The notes below the pieces were generated by a model, which was not told where the DNA came from, searched no databases, and was given only the letters and a program-made list of their open reading frames with translations. A stretch of 64,000 bases of DNA from Verrucomicrobiota bacterium. Its GTDB lineage: Bacteria; Verrucomicrobiota; Verrucomicrobiia; Chthoniobacterales; Terrimicrobiaceae. Positions 36,588 through 45,081 of the stretch are shown in pieces. The DNA is taken from assembly GCA_017305195.1 (NCBI GenBank), contig JAFKMU010000039.1, forward strand, positions 100,972 to 164,971, given 5' to 3'. Position numbers and translations under genes: made by a program. Within the stretch, counting starts at the first letter, position 1. Each line of letters opens with the position of its first letter.

Positions 36588-37979
36588 ATGCTGGCACGAA
36601 AAACCGAAATCAATCTTCAACTCAACCAGTTGATCGACGCCTTCATCCTGGGCTCGATGTTCTGGCTTGCGTACACCTTGCGGGCGATGAAATTCATCGT
36701 CCTGGATCATGCTGCCGACATTCCGGGGTTCGAACGTTTCCTTTGGATGCTGGCGATCATCATGCCGTTTGGCCCGTTCCTCCTCGAGGTGCAGGGCTAC
36801 TACAACTACCCGCTGGAAAAGACGATAGTCCGTTCCCTCCAGCAGATCATGCGGGCGGGAGTCTTCCTCGGCCTCATGCTCGGGGCGGCCGTGATCTTCC
36901 TCCGGCAGGAGGTGCCCAGCCGCTCGGTGCTGATTCTCTTCTGCCTCCTCGCGCCCACGGCTCTGATCCTCAAGGAACGGCTGTCGATCTGGCGCCGGAT
37001 CCGCCAGCTATCGCTCGGAGGCGCCGGGGAACGCATCATCATCGCGGGAGAAACGGACAAAGCCCGTGAAATCGTCTCATCTTTCACCCCGTCGCAGCGA
37101 CTGGAGATCACTGTCGTCGACACGATCGACCTGGAAAAATCACCCGTGTCCGCCCTGGTCGACGCCATCCACCGTCAGAATGTGGGACGCGTTATCCTTG
37201 CATTTCGCCGCATTGAGCTGGAAACCGTGCAGAAAGCCATCGAAGCCTGCGAAATCGAGGGCGTCGAGGCGTGGCTGAGCGCCGATTTTATCCGCACCTC
37301 GGTCGCCCGGCCGACGTACGAGAGTCTGGGCCGCAGGCCAATGCTTGTCTTTCGCGCGACTCCGGATGTTTCCTGGGCCCTGCTGGTCAAGGCCGCCTTT
37401 GATCGCACCTGCGCGGCCATCGGACTGCTGGCTATCAGCCCGATCCTTGCGATCATCGCGCTGCTGGTGAGGTTCACTTCGCCCGGCCCGGTCATCTTCC
37501 GTCAGCGACGGGCGGGAGTTCACGGCAAGCCCTTCACCATGTTCAAGTTTCGCACGATGTACATGGATGCCGAGAAGCGCCACGCCGAGTTGCAGGCCCT
37601 CAACGAGATGAGCGGCCCCGTCTTCAAGGTGCAAAACGACCCGCGCATCACCCCGATCGGGCGGTGGCTGCGCAAGACCAGCCTGGATGAGCTGCCGCAG
37701 CTTTTCAACGTTCTGCGGGGAGAGATGAGCCTGGTCGGGCCGCGCCCCCTGCCCCTCTACGAGGTCGAGCAATTTCAGAACGTCTCCCACCGCCGCAGGC
37801 TCAGCATGAAACCGGGTCTGACCTGCATCTGGCAGGTGCGAGGCCGCAACAACGTCACCAGCTTTGACGACTGGGTCCAGATGGACCTTGAGTACATCGA
37901 CCACTGGTCGCTCTCGCTCGACTTCGGAATCCTCCTGAAGACCGTGCCCGCCGTCCTGCTGGGTTCCGGAGCCAAGTAA
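36588..37979 (+). CDS. Polyprenyl-phosphate sugar-1-phosphate transferase (WcaJ/WbaP type)
   Basis: A 463-residue inner-membrane enzyme that starts exopolysaccharide or O-unit synthesis by moving a sugar phosphate to undecaprenyl phosphate. Four N-terminal helices (~15-130) are followed by a Rossmann-like domain (~145-250), another helix (ICAAIGLLAISPILAIIALLV region) and the catalytic domain: SPGPVIFRQRRAGVHGKPF, MFKFRTMY, KTSLDELPQLFNVLRGEMSL and VGPRP. I took the ATG at 36588. No other glycan-assembly genes adjoin it, so it may be an orphan initiating enzyme. Confidence 0.9.
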   Translation: MLARKTEINLQLNQLIDAFILGSMFWLAYTLRAMKFIVLDHAADIPGFERFLWMLAIIMPFGPFLLEVQGYYNYPLEKTIVRSLQQIMRAGVFLGLMLGAAVIFLRQEVPSRSVLILFCLLAPTALILKERLSIWRRIRQLSLGGAGERIIIAGETDKAREIVSSFTPSQRLEITVVDTIDLEKSPVSALVDAIHRQNVGRVILAFRRIELETVQKAIEACEIEGVEAWLSADFIRTSVARPTYESLGRRPMLVFRATPDVSWALLVKAAFDRTCAAIGLLAISPILAIIALLVRFTSPGPVIFRQRRAGVHGKPFTMFKFRTMYMDAEKRHAELQALNEMSGPVFKVQNDPRITPIGRWLRKTSLDELPQLFNVLRGEMSLVGPRPLPLYEVEQFQNVSHRRRLSMKPGLTCIWQVRGRNNVTSFDDWVQMDLEYIDHWSLSLDFGILLKTVPAVLLGSGAK

Positions 37980-38102
37980 GCCCGGACCATCGGCGAAAAA
38001 ATCGGTCGCCACCTGCTCCGCTCGCTCCGAGTTTCCGGGGAAATTCCCGCAAAGAGTGCGTTTCCTCACCGATTTCCGGCGCACCCTCCTCCGAGAAACG
38101 TG

Positions 38103-38130
38103 ATTAAATTAGTTAATGTATTGAACTAAT
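38103..38130. promoter_or_regulatory. ATTAA-N5-TTAAT and ATTAG...CTAAT palindromes before pilus operon
   Basis: Two overlapping inverted repeats: ATTAA (38103) / TTAAT (38113) around ATTAG, and ATTAGTT (38108) / AACTAAT (38124) with a nine-base centre. The region lies 30-57 bases before the first pilus gene, in a 180-base spacer, and resembles the elements before maeA and sdhC. Confidence 0.5.
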
Positions 38131-38159
38131 CGGCGAATCTGGGATATTTTTCTTCCCCT

Positions 38160-38783
38160 ATGCCTCCCTGCAAACTGGTTCCCCTTGTCGTCGCAGCCGG
38201 TCTACTTTCTCTCGCCGGCGCCTCAGCGCAGGTCGCCAATAGCGATTTCAAAATCGACAAGATCGTCCCGGCACTCCAGCAATCCCCCGAGGGAGCAGGG
38301 AGCTACAACAAGCGTGTCCGCCAGGCCAAGAGCTGGCTGGAGATCGAAACAGCCTTCGACTGGACTCCCCGCACCAAGGACGTCAAGTACATCGACGACC
38401 TCACCTTCACCTACTATATCCTCCTGAACAACGCTCAGGTCACCGAGGACCGCAAGCCGACGATGCTGGTGGGTACCGTCACACATACCTCCGTGATGCC
38501 GGGCAAGGATCTGAAATCCGTCATGTACGTGGCGCCTCGCACGCTGGAGCGTTTCTTTGACGGAGGCTCTGTCAACAACCCGACCCAGGCGGTCTTTGAT
38601 GTCGGCGTGACCATTTCCAACCAGGGCCAGGTCGTGGCCTCCTCCAGCCTGAAGGGCCGCGGAGACTGGTGGACGCAGTATCAACCCGTCCAGGGATACG
38701 TCCTGAACAAGTCGGAGTCCCCGTTCTCTCACCTCGCCTGGGATTATTACGAGCCGATCAAAGCCAAGACCTCCGGCAACTAA
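38160..38783 (+). CDS. Amuc_1102-type pilus-like protein
   Basis: A 207-residue exported protein. Signal peptide: LVPLVVAAGLLSLAGASAQV. The mature part has SWLEIETAFDW, KYIDDLTFTYYILLNN and a C-terminal YYEPIKAK. Size, signal and position immediately before the PilM-like gene match Amuc_1102 in the Akkermansia pilus-like cluster. The likely place is the periplasm or outer surface as part of a pilus-like machine. Assignment is from memory of that cluster's order and general look, not from an alignment. Confidence 0.75.
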   Translation: MPPCKLVPLVVAAGLLSLAGASAQVANSDFKIDKIVPALQQSPEGAGSYNKRVRQAKSWLEIETAFDWTPRTKDVKYIDDLTFTYYILLNNAQVTEDRKPTMLVGTVTHTSVMPGKDLKSVMYVAPRTLERFFDGGSVNNPTQAVFDVGVTISNQGQVVASSSLKGRGDWWTQYQPVQGYVLNKSESPFSHLAWDYYEPIKAKTSGN

Positions 38784-38823
38784 GCAGCCCCCCCTACATC
38801 AAAGAATCACCTCCAACAGCCTG

Positions 38824-40593
38824 ATGGCCTCGCCTAACCGTATCTTCGCCCTGAATCTGGGCATGCAGACCGTCACCTTGGCGGAATTTCACACCAACCC
38901 GGCTGGAGGCATCACTCTCCACGCCTGCCAGCAGGAAGAGCTCATCGTCGATCCGGCGGCGGACCTGACTCGTCCCGCCCAGGTCGAGGCTGCGGTCTCC
39001 AATCTCCGCAAGGCGATGGGAATCTCCGCCAAGGAAAAGCTCCATTTTGCCCTGCCCTCGCAAGCCGTCTTTACCCGGTTCGTCAAACTCCCGGGCGGCA
39101 GCCCGGACGATGTCGAGAGCATCATCGGCTTCGAAGCCCAGCAGAACGTCCCGTTCCCCATCGATGAAGTGGTCTGGGACCACCAGATCATGGGCGCCTC
39201 GAAGGACAACAACTGGAACGTCGTTCTCGTCGCCATCAAGGCCGATCAGCTCGGCGACATCAATACGTCCGTCAATCAGGGAGGGTTCCGCAGCGCGACG
39301 ATCGACGTCGCCCCGATGGCACTCTACAACGCCTTTCGCTACAACTACAGCGAGCTCACCGGCTGCTCGCTGCTCGTCGATATCGGCGCCCGCACGACCA
39401 ATCTCATCTTCATCGAGGGCGACCGCGTGTTCAGCCGCAGCATCCCCGTGGGAGGCAACACCATCAGCGCCGCGGTGGCCAAGGAATTCAAGCAGGATGT
39501 GACCGTCGGCGAGAAGCTGAAGCTCGAAAAGGGATTCGTCGGCCTCGGCGGCGCCTATGCGGAGCCGGAAGACCCGACGGAAATGCGCATCTCAAAGATC
39601 GTGCGCAACACGATGACCCGGCTGCATGCCGATATCGCGCGCTCGATCAGCTTTTATCGCCAGAACCAGGGCGGCAGCGCTCCCGTGCGCACCTTCCTGT
39701 GTGGTGGCACCGTGGGACTTCCCTACATGGTGGAGTTCTTCAGCGAGAAGCTGCAAACGCCGATCGAGTACTTCAATCCGCTTCGCAACGTGACGGTCAA
39801 CAGCCAGGCCGTGGCGGACTTTGCCTCCACCCGGGCTCACGCCCTGGGCGAACTGGTGGGCTGCGCCCTGCGCGCCATCGGCAACTGCCCGGTCGAGATC
39901 AACCTCCGTCCCCAGACTGTCGTGCGCGAGCAGGATCTTGCCCGCCGCAAGCCTTTCCTCGTCCTCGCCTCCCTGTGCATCATCGCCTCCCTCGGGGCAT
40001 GGTGGTATTTTGTCAATCGCTCTGCAGATATCATGCAGGGGCAACTCGACAGCGTGAATGAAGAGGTGACGCGCCTCGAGCAGGTCGCCAATCAGTTCAC
40101 TGCGGTCGACGCGGAAAACAAGACTCTCCAGGAGACTGCGACCCCCCTCATCCTCACGGTGGCAGAGCGGTCGACCTGGGCCAACATCATCGATGAACTG
40201 GCCACCCGCCTGCCAGCCTACAATATCTGGGTGACCAACCTGCAGCCTCTCTCCCAAGGCAAGCCCTACAGCTTTGCCGGAGGCAAGACAGGGTCCGCCA
40301 CGCCAGCCGCCACCCCGTCGGCCGGAGGCAACCGCCCCCCGGGCGAAGCCGGTCCACCCAAAATCGACGCCCTTCAGGTCAATGGCTTGTTTCTGGCAAA
40401 TCCGCCTGATCGCCTTGATGCGCCGAAAGTCATCGACGAGTTCGTCGATCAACTGAGGAAATCTCCTGCCTTCAACCTCGAAGTCATCAAGAACGCCGAG
40501 ATCGTGCCCCAGCGCACCACCCCGGACGGCAGAAGCTGGGCTTACCCGTACACCATCATCCTTCCCCTCCGCAATCCCATCGCTCTGCCATGA
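38824..40593 (+). CDS. PilM-PilN fusion, Amuc_1101 type
   Basis: A 589-residue protein. Residues 1-365 are an actin-like PilM/FtsA-type ATPase domain: IFALNLGMQTVTLAEF, FEAQQNVPFPIDEVVWD, LLVDIGARTTNLIF and CGGTVGLPYMVEFF. A membrane helix (PFLVLASLCIIASLGAWWYF, ~376-396) follows, then a coiled coil and a PilN-like periplasmic part to 589 with a Pro/Gly/Ala-rich linker. Classical systems encode PilM and PilN separately; here the cytoplasmic ring protein and its membrane partner are one chain. It is Amuc_1101-like and overlaps the next gene by four bases. Confidence 0.85.
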   Translation: MASPNRIFALNLGMQTVTLAEFHTNPAGGITLHACQQEELIVDPAADLTRPAQVEAAVSNLRKAMGISAKEKLHFALPSQAVFTRFVKLPGGSPDDVESIIGFEAQQNVPFPIDEVVWDHQIMGASKDNNWNVVLVAIKADQLGDINTSVNQGGFRSATIDVAPMALYNAFRYNYSELTGCSLLVDIGARTTNLIFIEGDRVFSRSIPVGGNTISAAVAKEFKQDVTVGEKLKLEKGFVGLGGAYAEPEDPTEMRISKIVRNTMTRLHADIARSISFYRQNQGGSAPVRTFLCGGTVGLPYMVEFFSEKLQTPIEYFNPLRNVTVNSQAVADFASTRAHALGELVGCALRAIGNCPVEINLRPQTVVREQDLARRKPFLVLASLCIIASLGAWWYFVNRSADIMQGQLDSVNEEVTRLEQVANQFTAVDAENKTLQETATPLILTVAERSTWANIIDELATRLPAYNIWVTNLQPLSQGKPYSFAGGKTGSATPAATPSAGGNRPPGEAGPPKIDALQVNGLFLANPPDRLDAPKVIDEFVDQLRKSPAFNLEVIKNAEIVPQRTTPDGRSWAYPYTIILPLRNPIALP

Positions 40594-41513
40594 AGTGGCT
40601 CCAGGAAAATCCCTTTATTGCCGGTATCACCGCTTTCACGATCGTGGGAGCCGGTGCTTTCGCCTTTCTCCTATCCCAAGCGCTCACGCGGTCGCAGGAA
40701 GCCTCCGACGGATATAACCAGGCCATCACCAAGCTCCATACCCTCCAGGATCGCGTCCCGTTCCCGAGTGTGGAGAACCTTGAGAAGAGCAAGGCCCAGA
40801 CTGCCCAATACAAGCAGCAGCTGCAGGCTCTCCGCAAAAAGCTCGCCTCGATGGAGGCGCCGCTCGACATGTCTGTCGGGCCCCAGCGCTTTCAGGACGA
40901 TCTCCGCGCCGCGGTCAATGATGTCGCCGACAAGGCCAAACAGGCCGGAGTCGGTCTGCCGACGGATTTCTACCTCGGATTCAGCCAATACGCAAACTCG
41001 CTTCCCACGGAGCAGGCGGCGCCCTATCTCGCGCGCCAGCTTTCCGTGATCAAGGGCCTGGTCCTGCGTCTTATCGATTTCCGGGTTCAGTCCATCGACG
41101 GGCTGCTCCGCGCTCCGCTCGCCCAGGAAGGCGCCGCAGCGCCCTCCCAACCAGCTCCCGCTGGCAACCAGAAGAAAGGTGCCACCCCACAGCCCGGCGG
41201 CGCCAAGGTCCTCGAGCGTTCACCGTTCGACATTTCCTTCACCGCCGAACAAAGCAAGTTCCGCGTGGCTTTCAACTCCCTGCTTAACGACAACCAGTTC
41301 CTCATCATTCGCAGCTTAACGGTGGAAAACACCAATCAGGCTGGTCCGCCGGTCGCGCAGCCGGAGACCACGCCCAATACCGCCTACACTGCCACGGCGG
41401 ATGCGGCCAAAAAGGACCTCAACGTCGTCCTCGGGCGAGAACTCGTCCGCGTCGCGCTCCACCTGGAGATGATCGACTTCGCCGACCCGACCCCCGAAGG
41501 AGCTTCGAAATAA
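40590..41513 (+). CDS. Amuc_1100-type pilus-like protein (PilO-like topology)
   Basis: A 307-residue protein with one N-terminal membrane helix (FIAGITAFTIVGAGAFAFLLS), a coiled coil (~35-100: EKSKAQTAQYKQQLQALRKKL) and a globular periplasmic part with a Pro/Gly-rich insert. This is the layout of PilO and of Amuc_1100, the Akkermansia surface protein known for host immune and metabolic effects. The start overlaps the PilM-PilN stop (ATGA) and the next gene follows after one base, so all are made together. Confidence 0.8.
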   Translation: MKWLQENPFIAGITAFTIVGAGAFAFLLSQALTRSQEASDGYNQAITKLHTLQDRVPFPSVENLEKSKAQTAQYKQQLQALRKKLASMEAPLDMSVGPQRFQDDLRAAVNDVADKAKQAGVGLPTDFYLGFSQYANSLPTEQAAPYLARQLSVIKGLVLRLIDFRVQSIDGLLRAPLAQEGAAAPSQPAPAGNQKKGATPQPGGAKVLERSPFDISFTAEQSKFRVAFNSLLNDNQFLIIRSLTVENTNQAGPPVAQPETTPNTAYTATADAAKKDLNVVLGRELVRVALHLEMIDFADPTPEGASK

Positions 41514-41514
41514 C

Positions 41515-42450
41515 ATGGACTGGTTGAAAAAGAACTACGAGCGCGCCATCCTGGCCGTCGCCATCCTCGCCCTGATCGGCTCCAGCGTATTCATCGTCAT
41601 GGGATCGATGGATTTTCCCACCACCTTCGCGACCCGCAACTCGTCGAAGCGCCCCGACAACACAATCAAGCCGCTCCCGATCGAGGTCCTCCAGACGGCC
41701 GCCCAAGCCGTGGACAAGGCCAAAATCTGGACGAGCCATGATGGTTCGCTCTTTATCTCGCGTCCCTACGTCCTGCTCAACAATGAGCTGATCGACCCTC
41801 TGGCCGCAGGCAAAGACCTCCATGCCCCGATCACCAACGCCTGGCTGATCAAGTACGACCTCCCCTACTGGGAGGGCGATATCAAGGATCAGGACCCGGA
41901 TGGCGACCGTTTCTCGAATCTTGAGGAATTCGTCAACAACACGGATCCGCTCGACGCGAAATCAGTGCCGCCATACTGGACCAAGCTCCGGCTGGCCAAG
42001 TTCATCTCCAAGCCGTTCCGCCTCAAATTCACCGGCACCCCCGATGAAGGCCAGACGTTCACGATCAATGCCATCGACGGGAAGAGCCGCACCCAGTTCC
42101 TCCAGCTCGGCCAGATGATCGAGGGCACCCCCTACAAGCTCCTCTCCTACAAGCCGAACAAGATCACCAGGGACGAAATGGAAGTCGATGTGTCGGAACT
42201 CACGATCGAAAATACCGAAACCAACCAGAAATTGGTGCTCATTGTTCGCAAGGAAGCGAACGATCCGACCTCCTTCGGGGAATTCCTGTACCTCTATGAT
42301 AATTCGCGGTTTACGGTGAAAAAGGATGACGAGTTCACCCTCACTCCGCAAAGCGACAAGAAGTATAAACTCATTGACATCTCCCGATCAGAAGCCCTAA
42401 TAAAAGACCTCCAATCTGGAGAGGAACACAAAATCCTCCCAGTACAATAA
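41515..42450 (+). CDS. Amuc_1099-type pilus-like protein
   Basis: A 311-residue protein with one N-terminal helix (ILAVAILALIGSSVFIVMG). A segment DQDPDGDRFSNLEEFVNNTD near 125-144 is a thrombospondin type 3-like calcium-binding motif. The rest is beta-rich and unrecognised (ending YKLIDISRSEALIKDLQSGE). Position between the 1100-type and secretin genes matches Amuc_1099. It may play the PilP-like role of linking inner-membrane parts to the secretin; this is inference. Confidence 0.78.
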   Translation: MDWLKKNYERAILAVAILALIGSSVFIVMGSMDFPTTFATRNSSKRPDNTIKPLPIEVLQTAAQAVDKAKIWTSHDGSLFISRPYVLLNNELIDPLAAGKDLHAPITNAWLIKYDLPYWEGDIKDQDPDGDRFSNLEEFVNNTDPLDAKSVPPYWTKLRLAKFISKPFRLKFTGTPDEGQTFTINAIDGKSRTQFLQLGQMIEGTPYKLLSYKPNKITRDEMEVDVSELTIENTETNQKLVLIVRKEANDPTSFGEFLYLYDNSRFTVKKDDEFTLTPQSDKKYKLIDISRSEALIKDLQSGEEHKILPVQ

Positions 42451-42564
42451 GTGCCGCCTGCCTAGCCTAACCATGCGCGCCTTCGGAAAAACGCCGCAGC
42501 GCACCGGGACCCTGCGTCTCGGGCATATGGTTATTCACATGACATCCCCAAGAACAGTTTCCCG

Positions 42565-45069
42565 ATGAAGTTGCAAATCCTAACCGCCGTCGCAGCCGCT
42601 TCGCTTGCCCTCAGTACCGCCACCTCGCCAGCTCAAACCGGCGTCCAAGGGCTCGCGGAACGTGAAATCCGACGCCAGGAGCAGCTAAAGAACTACGCTG
42701 AAGAAGCCATCGCCAAAGGACAGCAGGCGATGAAAAATCAGGACTACGAATCCGCCTTCGCCTACTACAAGAGCGCGGTCGACGTCCTTCCCTCGGGCGG
42801 CCAGGCAGCCGGATCGATCCGCACCACGGCACTCGATGGATTCAGCCAGGCCGCAGTCAAGCTGGCTGAGCAGCGCATCTCGGAAGGCCGTTTTCAGGAC
42901 GCGAACACCACGGTCGCGGTCGTACTCGAGGATCGTTACAATCCCAATTACGCCCCCGCTCTCGCCCTGCAGGCAAAGCTGAAGGATCCGACAAACTACA
43001 ACAAGACGCTCACCCCGTCCTTCATCGCGAATGTTGAAGAGGTGAAGCAACTTCTTACCGAGGCCAAGGGTTTTTATGACTCCGGGCGCTTTGACCTGGC
43101 CCAGAAACGCTACGAGCAGGTTCTGAATATCGACCGCTACAACATCGCCGCCCGCCGCGGCATGGAGCAGGTCGACAACGCCCGCGCCAACTACGCCAAT
43201 GTCGCCTACGGCGAAGCCCGCGGCGACATGCTCCGTGAAGTCAAGAAGGGCTGGGAATTGCCCATCCGCAAGTTTGACGTCAAGGGCTCCAGCATCATTG
43301 ATCAGCCCCAGATCGATACCCGCGGCACCTCGGCGATCAACCGCAAGCTCGACGAGATCATCATTCCCAAGGTCGATTTTAGCGATGCCACCATTCGCGA
43401 AGCTCTCGACTTTCTCAAGCAACGCGCAGTCGCGCTCGACACCGGCGAGCAAGATCCCTCTCACCGCGGCGTCAACATCGTGCTCAAGCTCGCCCCGGAT
43501 GCTCCCGAGGCTCAGCAGCGCATCTCTCTTTCCCTTACCGATATCCCGTTGCGCGTCGCCATCGACTACGTCGCCAAGGCGGCCAACCTGAAGCTCAAGA
43601 TCGAGCCCTACGCTGTCGTCGTCGTTCCTCAATCTGAGCCTACCGACATCCTGATCACCAAGGAGTACAAAGTTCCCCCGAGCTTCATCACGGCGCTCCC
43701 GGCCAGTACGGATACCGCCTCCGCAGGCGGAGGCGGCAACGGTTCGATCTCTGTAGCTCCAGGCTCTCAATCCGCTGTCGCAGCCCGCTCGACTGCGCGC
43801 CAGTTCCTTGAGGCCAATGGCGTCACGTTCCCTCCCAATGCGAGCGCAAACTTCCTGACCGCTTCCAGCAAGCTGATCGTCCGCAACACTCAGGCAAATC
43901 TCGACATCATCGACTCATTGGTCGAGGTGCAGCTCCAGACTCCGCCAAGTCAGGTTGAGATTGAATCGAAGTTCCTCGAAGTAACCCAGAACAACCTTAA
44001 CGAGCTCGGCTTTGACTGGCTCCTCGGCCAGTTTGCCCTGCCGGGTGGAACGGGTGTGTATGGTGGAGGCGGCACAGAAGGTTTTGGCCGGTCCATTAAC
44101 AGCTCGCAGTATCCGTTTATCAATCCGGGCACAAGCCTCCCTGTTGGGGCGTCTAGTTCGACCTCCGGACCTGTTACGTCTGGCAATCGCACAGGAAGTT
44201 CAGCCATTAGCGTTAATGCGGTTGACGCGCTTCTCTTCGGAAGTCCGGTTGGCCCTGCCGCCGGAGCTCTAACACTCGCTGGGATATTCACTAACCCTCA
44301 ATTTCAGGTCGTTATTCGTGCACTCAGTCAAAACAAAGGTGTAGATCTCGTAAGCGCACCAAAAGTGACTACAAAAAGTGGGCAACGGGCAACCATTCAG
44401 ATCGTTCGAGAGTTCCGATATCCTACAGAGTATGATCTTCCTCAGGTCTCTGCTTCATCTGGCAGCACGTATCAACCAGTCGTCCCGACAACACCTACCG
44501 CGTTCGATACAAAACCAGTTGGTATTACGCTAGAAGTAGAACCGACAGTTGGCCCAGATGGTTTCACTATTGATCTCACTTTGTCCCCACGTGTCGTCGA
44601 ATTTGATGGATTCATCAATTATGGCAGCCCGATTTCCGCGAGTGTCGCGGGAATAACCGGAGGAACCGGAAGCATTATAAATCTTGCGCCAACGTTTACC
44701 TTCGTTGCAACCGAGAACGTCATCAATCAACCGGTCTTTTCGACCCGTGAAGTAACCACCGATGTCACGGTATTTGACGGTGCAACGGTCGTACTCGGTG
44801 GACTCATTCGAGAGGATGTTCAAAAAGTCGAAGATAAGACTCCCATTCTCGGCGACATCCCGTTGGCCGGGCGTCTTTTCCGCACCACGGCGGATCAGCA
44901 CATCAAGCGCAACCTGATCATGTTCGTCACAGCAAATCTTCTCGATCCAGCCGGTCAGCCTTTGATCAAGGTCGACGAGGAAGACGAAATTACCGCTCAG
45001 CCCAATGCTCAGGCCATGAGTTCCGAGGCTGTGTCGGACGATCCCACCACCATTCCAACCCCAGAGTAG
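42565..45069 (+). CDS. Amuc_1098-type outer-membrane secretin, first copy
   Basis: An 834-residue exported secretin. Signal peptide (LTAVAAASLALSTATSPAQT); TPR-like region (~30-215); an STN/N0-like domain (ISLSLTDIPLRVAIDYVAKA, ~310-345); a linker rich in Gly/Ser; an N3-like segment (DSLVEVQLQTPPSQVEIESK, from ~450); and the secretin barrel (PQFQVVIRALSQNKGVDLVSAP to VLGGLIREDVQKVEDKTPIL and GRLFR). It forms the outer-membrane channel of the pilus-like system. The secretin part (about 44030-44800) has clearly lower GC and rarer codons than the rest. A paralogue follows after 12 bases. Confidence 0.88.
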   Translation: MKLQILTAVAAASLALSTATSPAQTGVQGLAEREIRRQEQLKNYAEEAIAKGQQAMKNQDYESAFAYYKSAVDVLPSGGQAAGSIRTTALDGFSQAAVKLAEQRISEGRFQDANTTVAVVLEDRYNPNYAPALALQAKLKDPTNYNKTLTPSFIANVEEVKQLLTEAKGFYDSGRFDLAQKRYEQVLNIDRYNIAARRGMEQVDNARANYANVAYGEARGDMLREVKKGWELPIRKFDVKGSSIIDQPQIDTRGTSAINRKLDEIIIPKVDFSDATIREALDFLKQRAVALDTGEQDPSHRGVNIVLKLAPDAPEAQQRISLSLTDIPLRVAIDYVAKAANLKLKIEPYAVVVVPQSEPTDILITKEYKVPPSFITALPASTDTASAGGGGNGSISVAPGSQSAVAARSTARQFLEANGVTFPPNASANFLTASSKLIVRNTQANLDIIDSLVEVQLQTPPSQVEIESKFLEVTQNNLNELGFDWLLGQFALPGGTGVYGGGGTEGFGRSINSSQYPFINPGTSLPVGASSSTSGPVTSGNRTGSSAISVNAVDALLFGSPVGPAAGALTLAGIFTNPQFQVVIRALSQNKGVDLVSAPKVTTKSGQRATIQIVREFRYPTEYDLPQVSASSGSTYQPVVPTTPTAFDTKPVGITLEVEPTVGPDGFTIDLTLSPRVVEFDGFINYGSPISASVAGITGGTGSIINLAPTFTFVATENVINQPVFSTREVTTDVTVFDGATVVLGGLIREDVQKVEDKTPILGDIPLAGRLFRTTADQHIKRNLIMFVTANLLDPAGQPLIKVDEEDEITAQPNAQAMSSEAVSDDPTTIPTPE

Positions 45070-45081
45070 TCCGGAACCCCA

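Noticed and set aside
36720..36745. GGGGTTCGAAC stretch considered as a tRNA T-arm
   Set aside because: It lies inside the sugar transferase coding region and no acceptor or anticodon stem can be folded around it.
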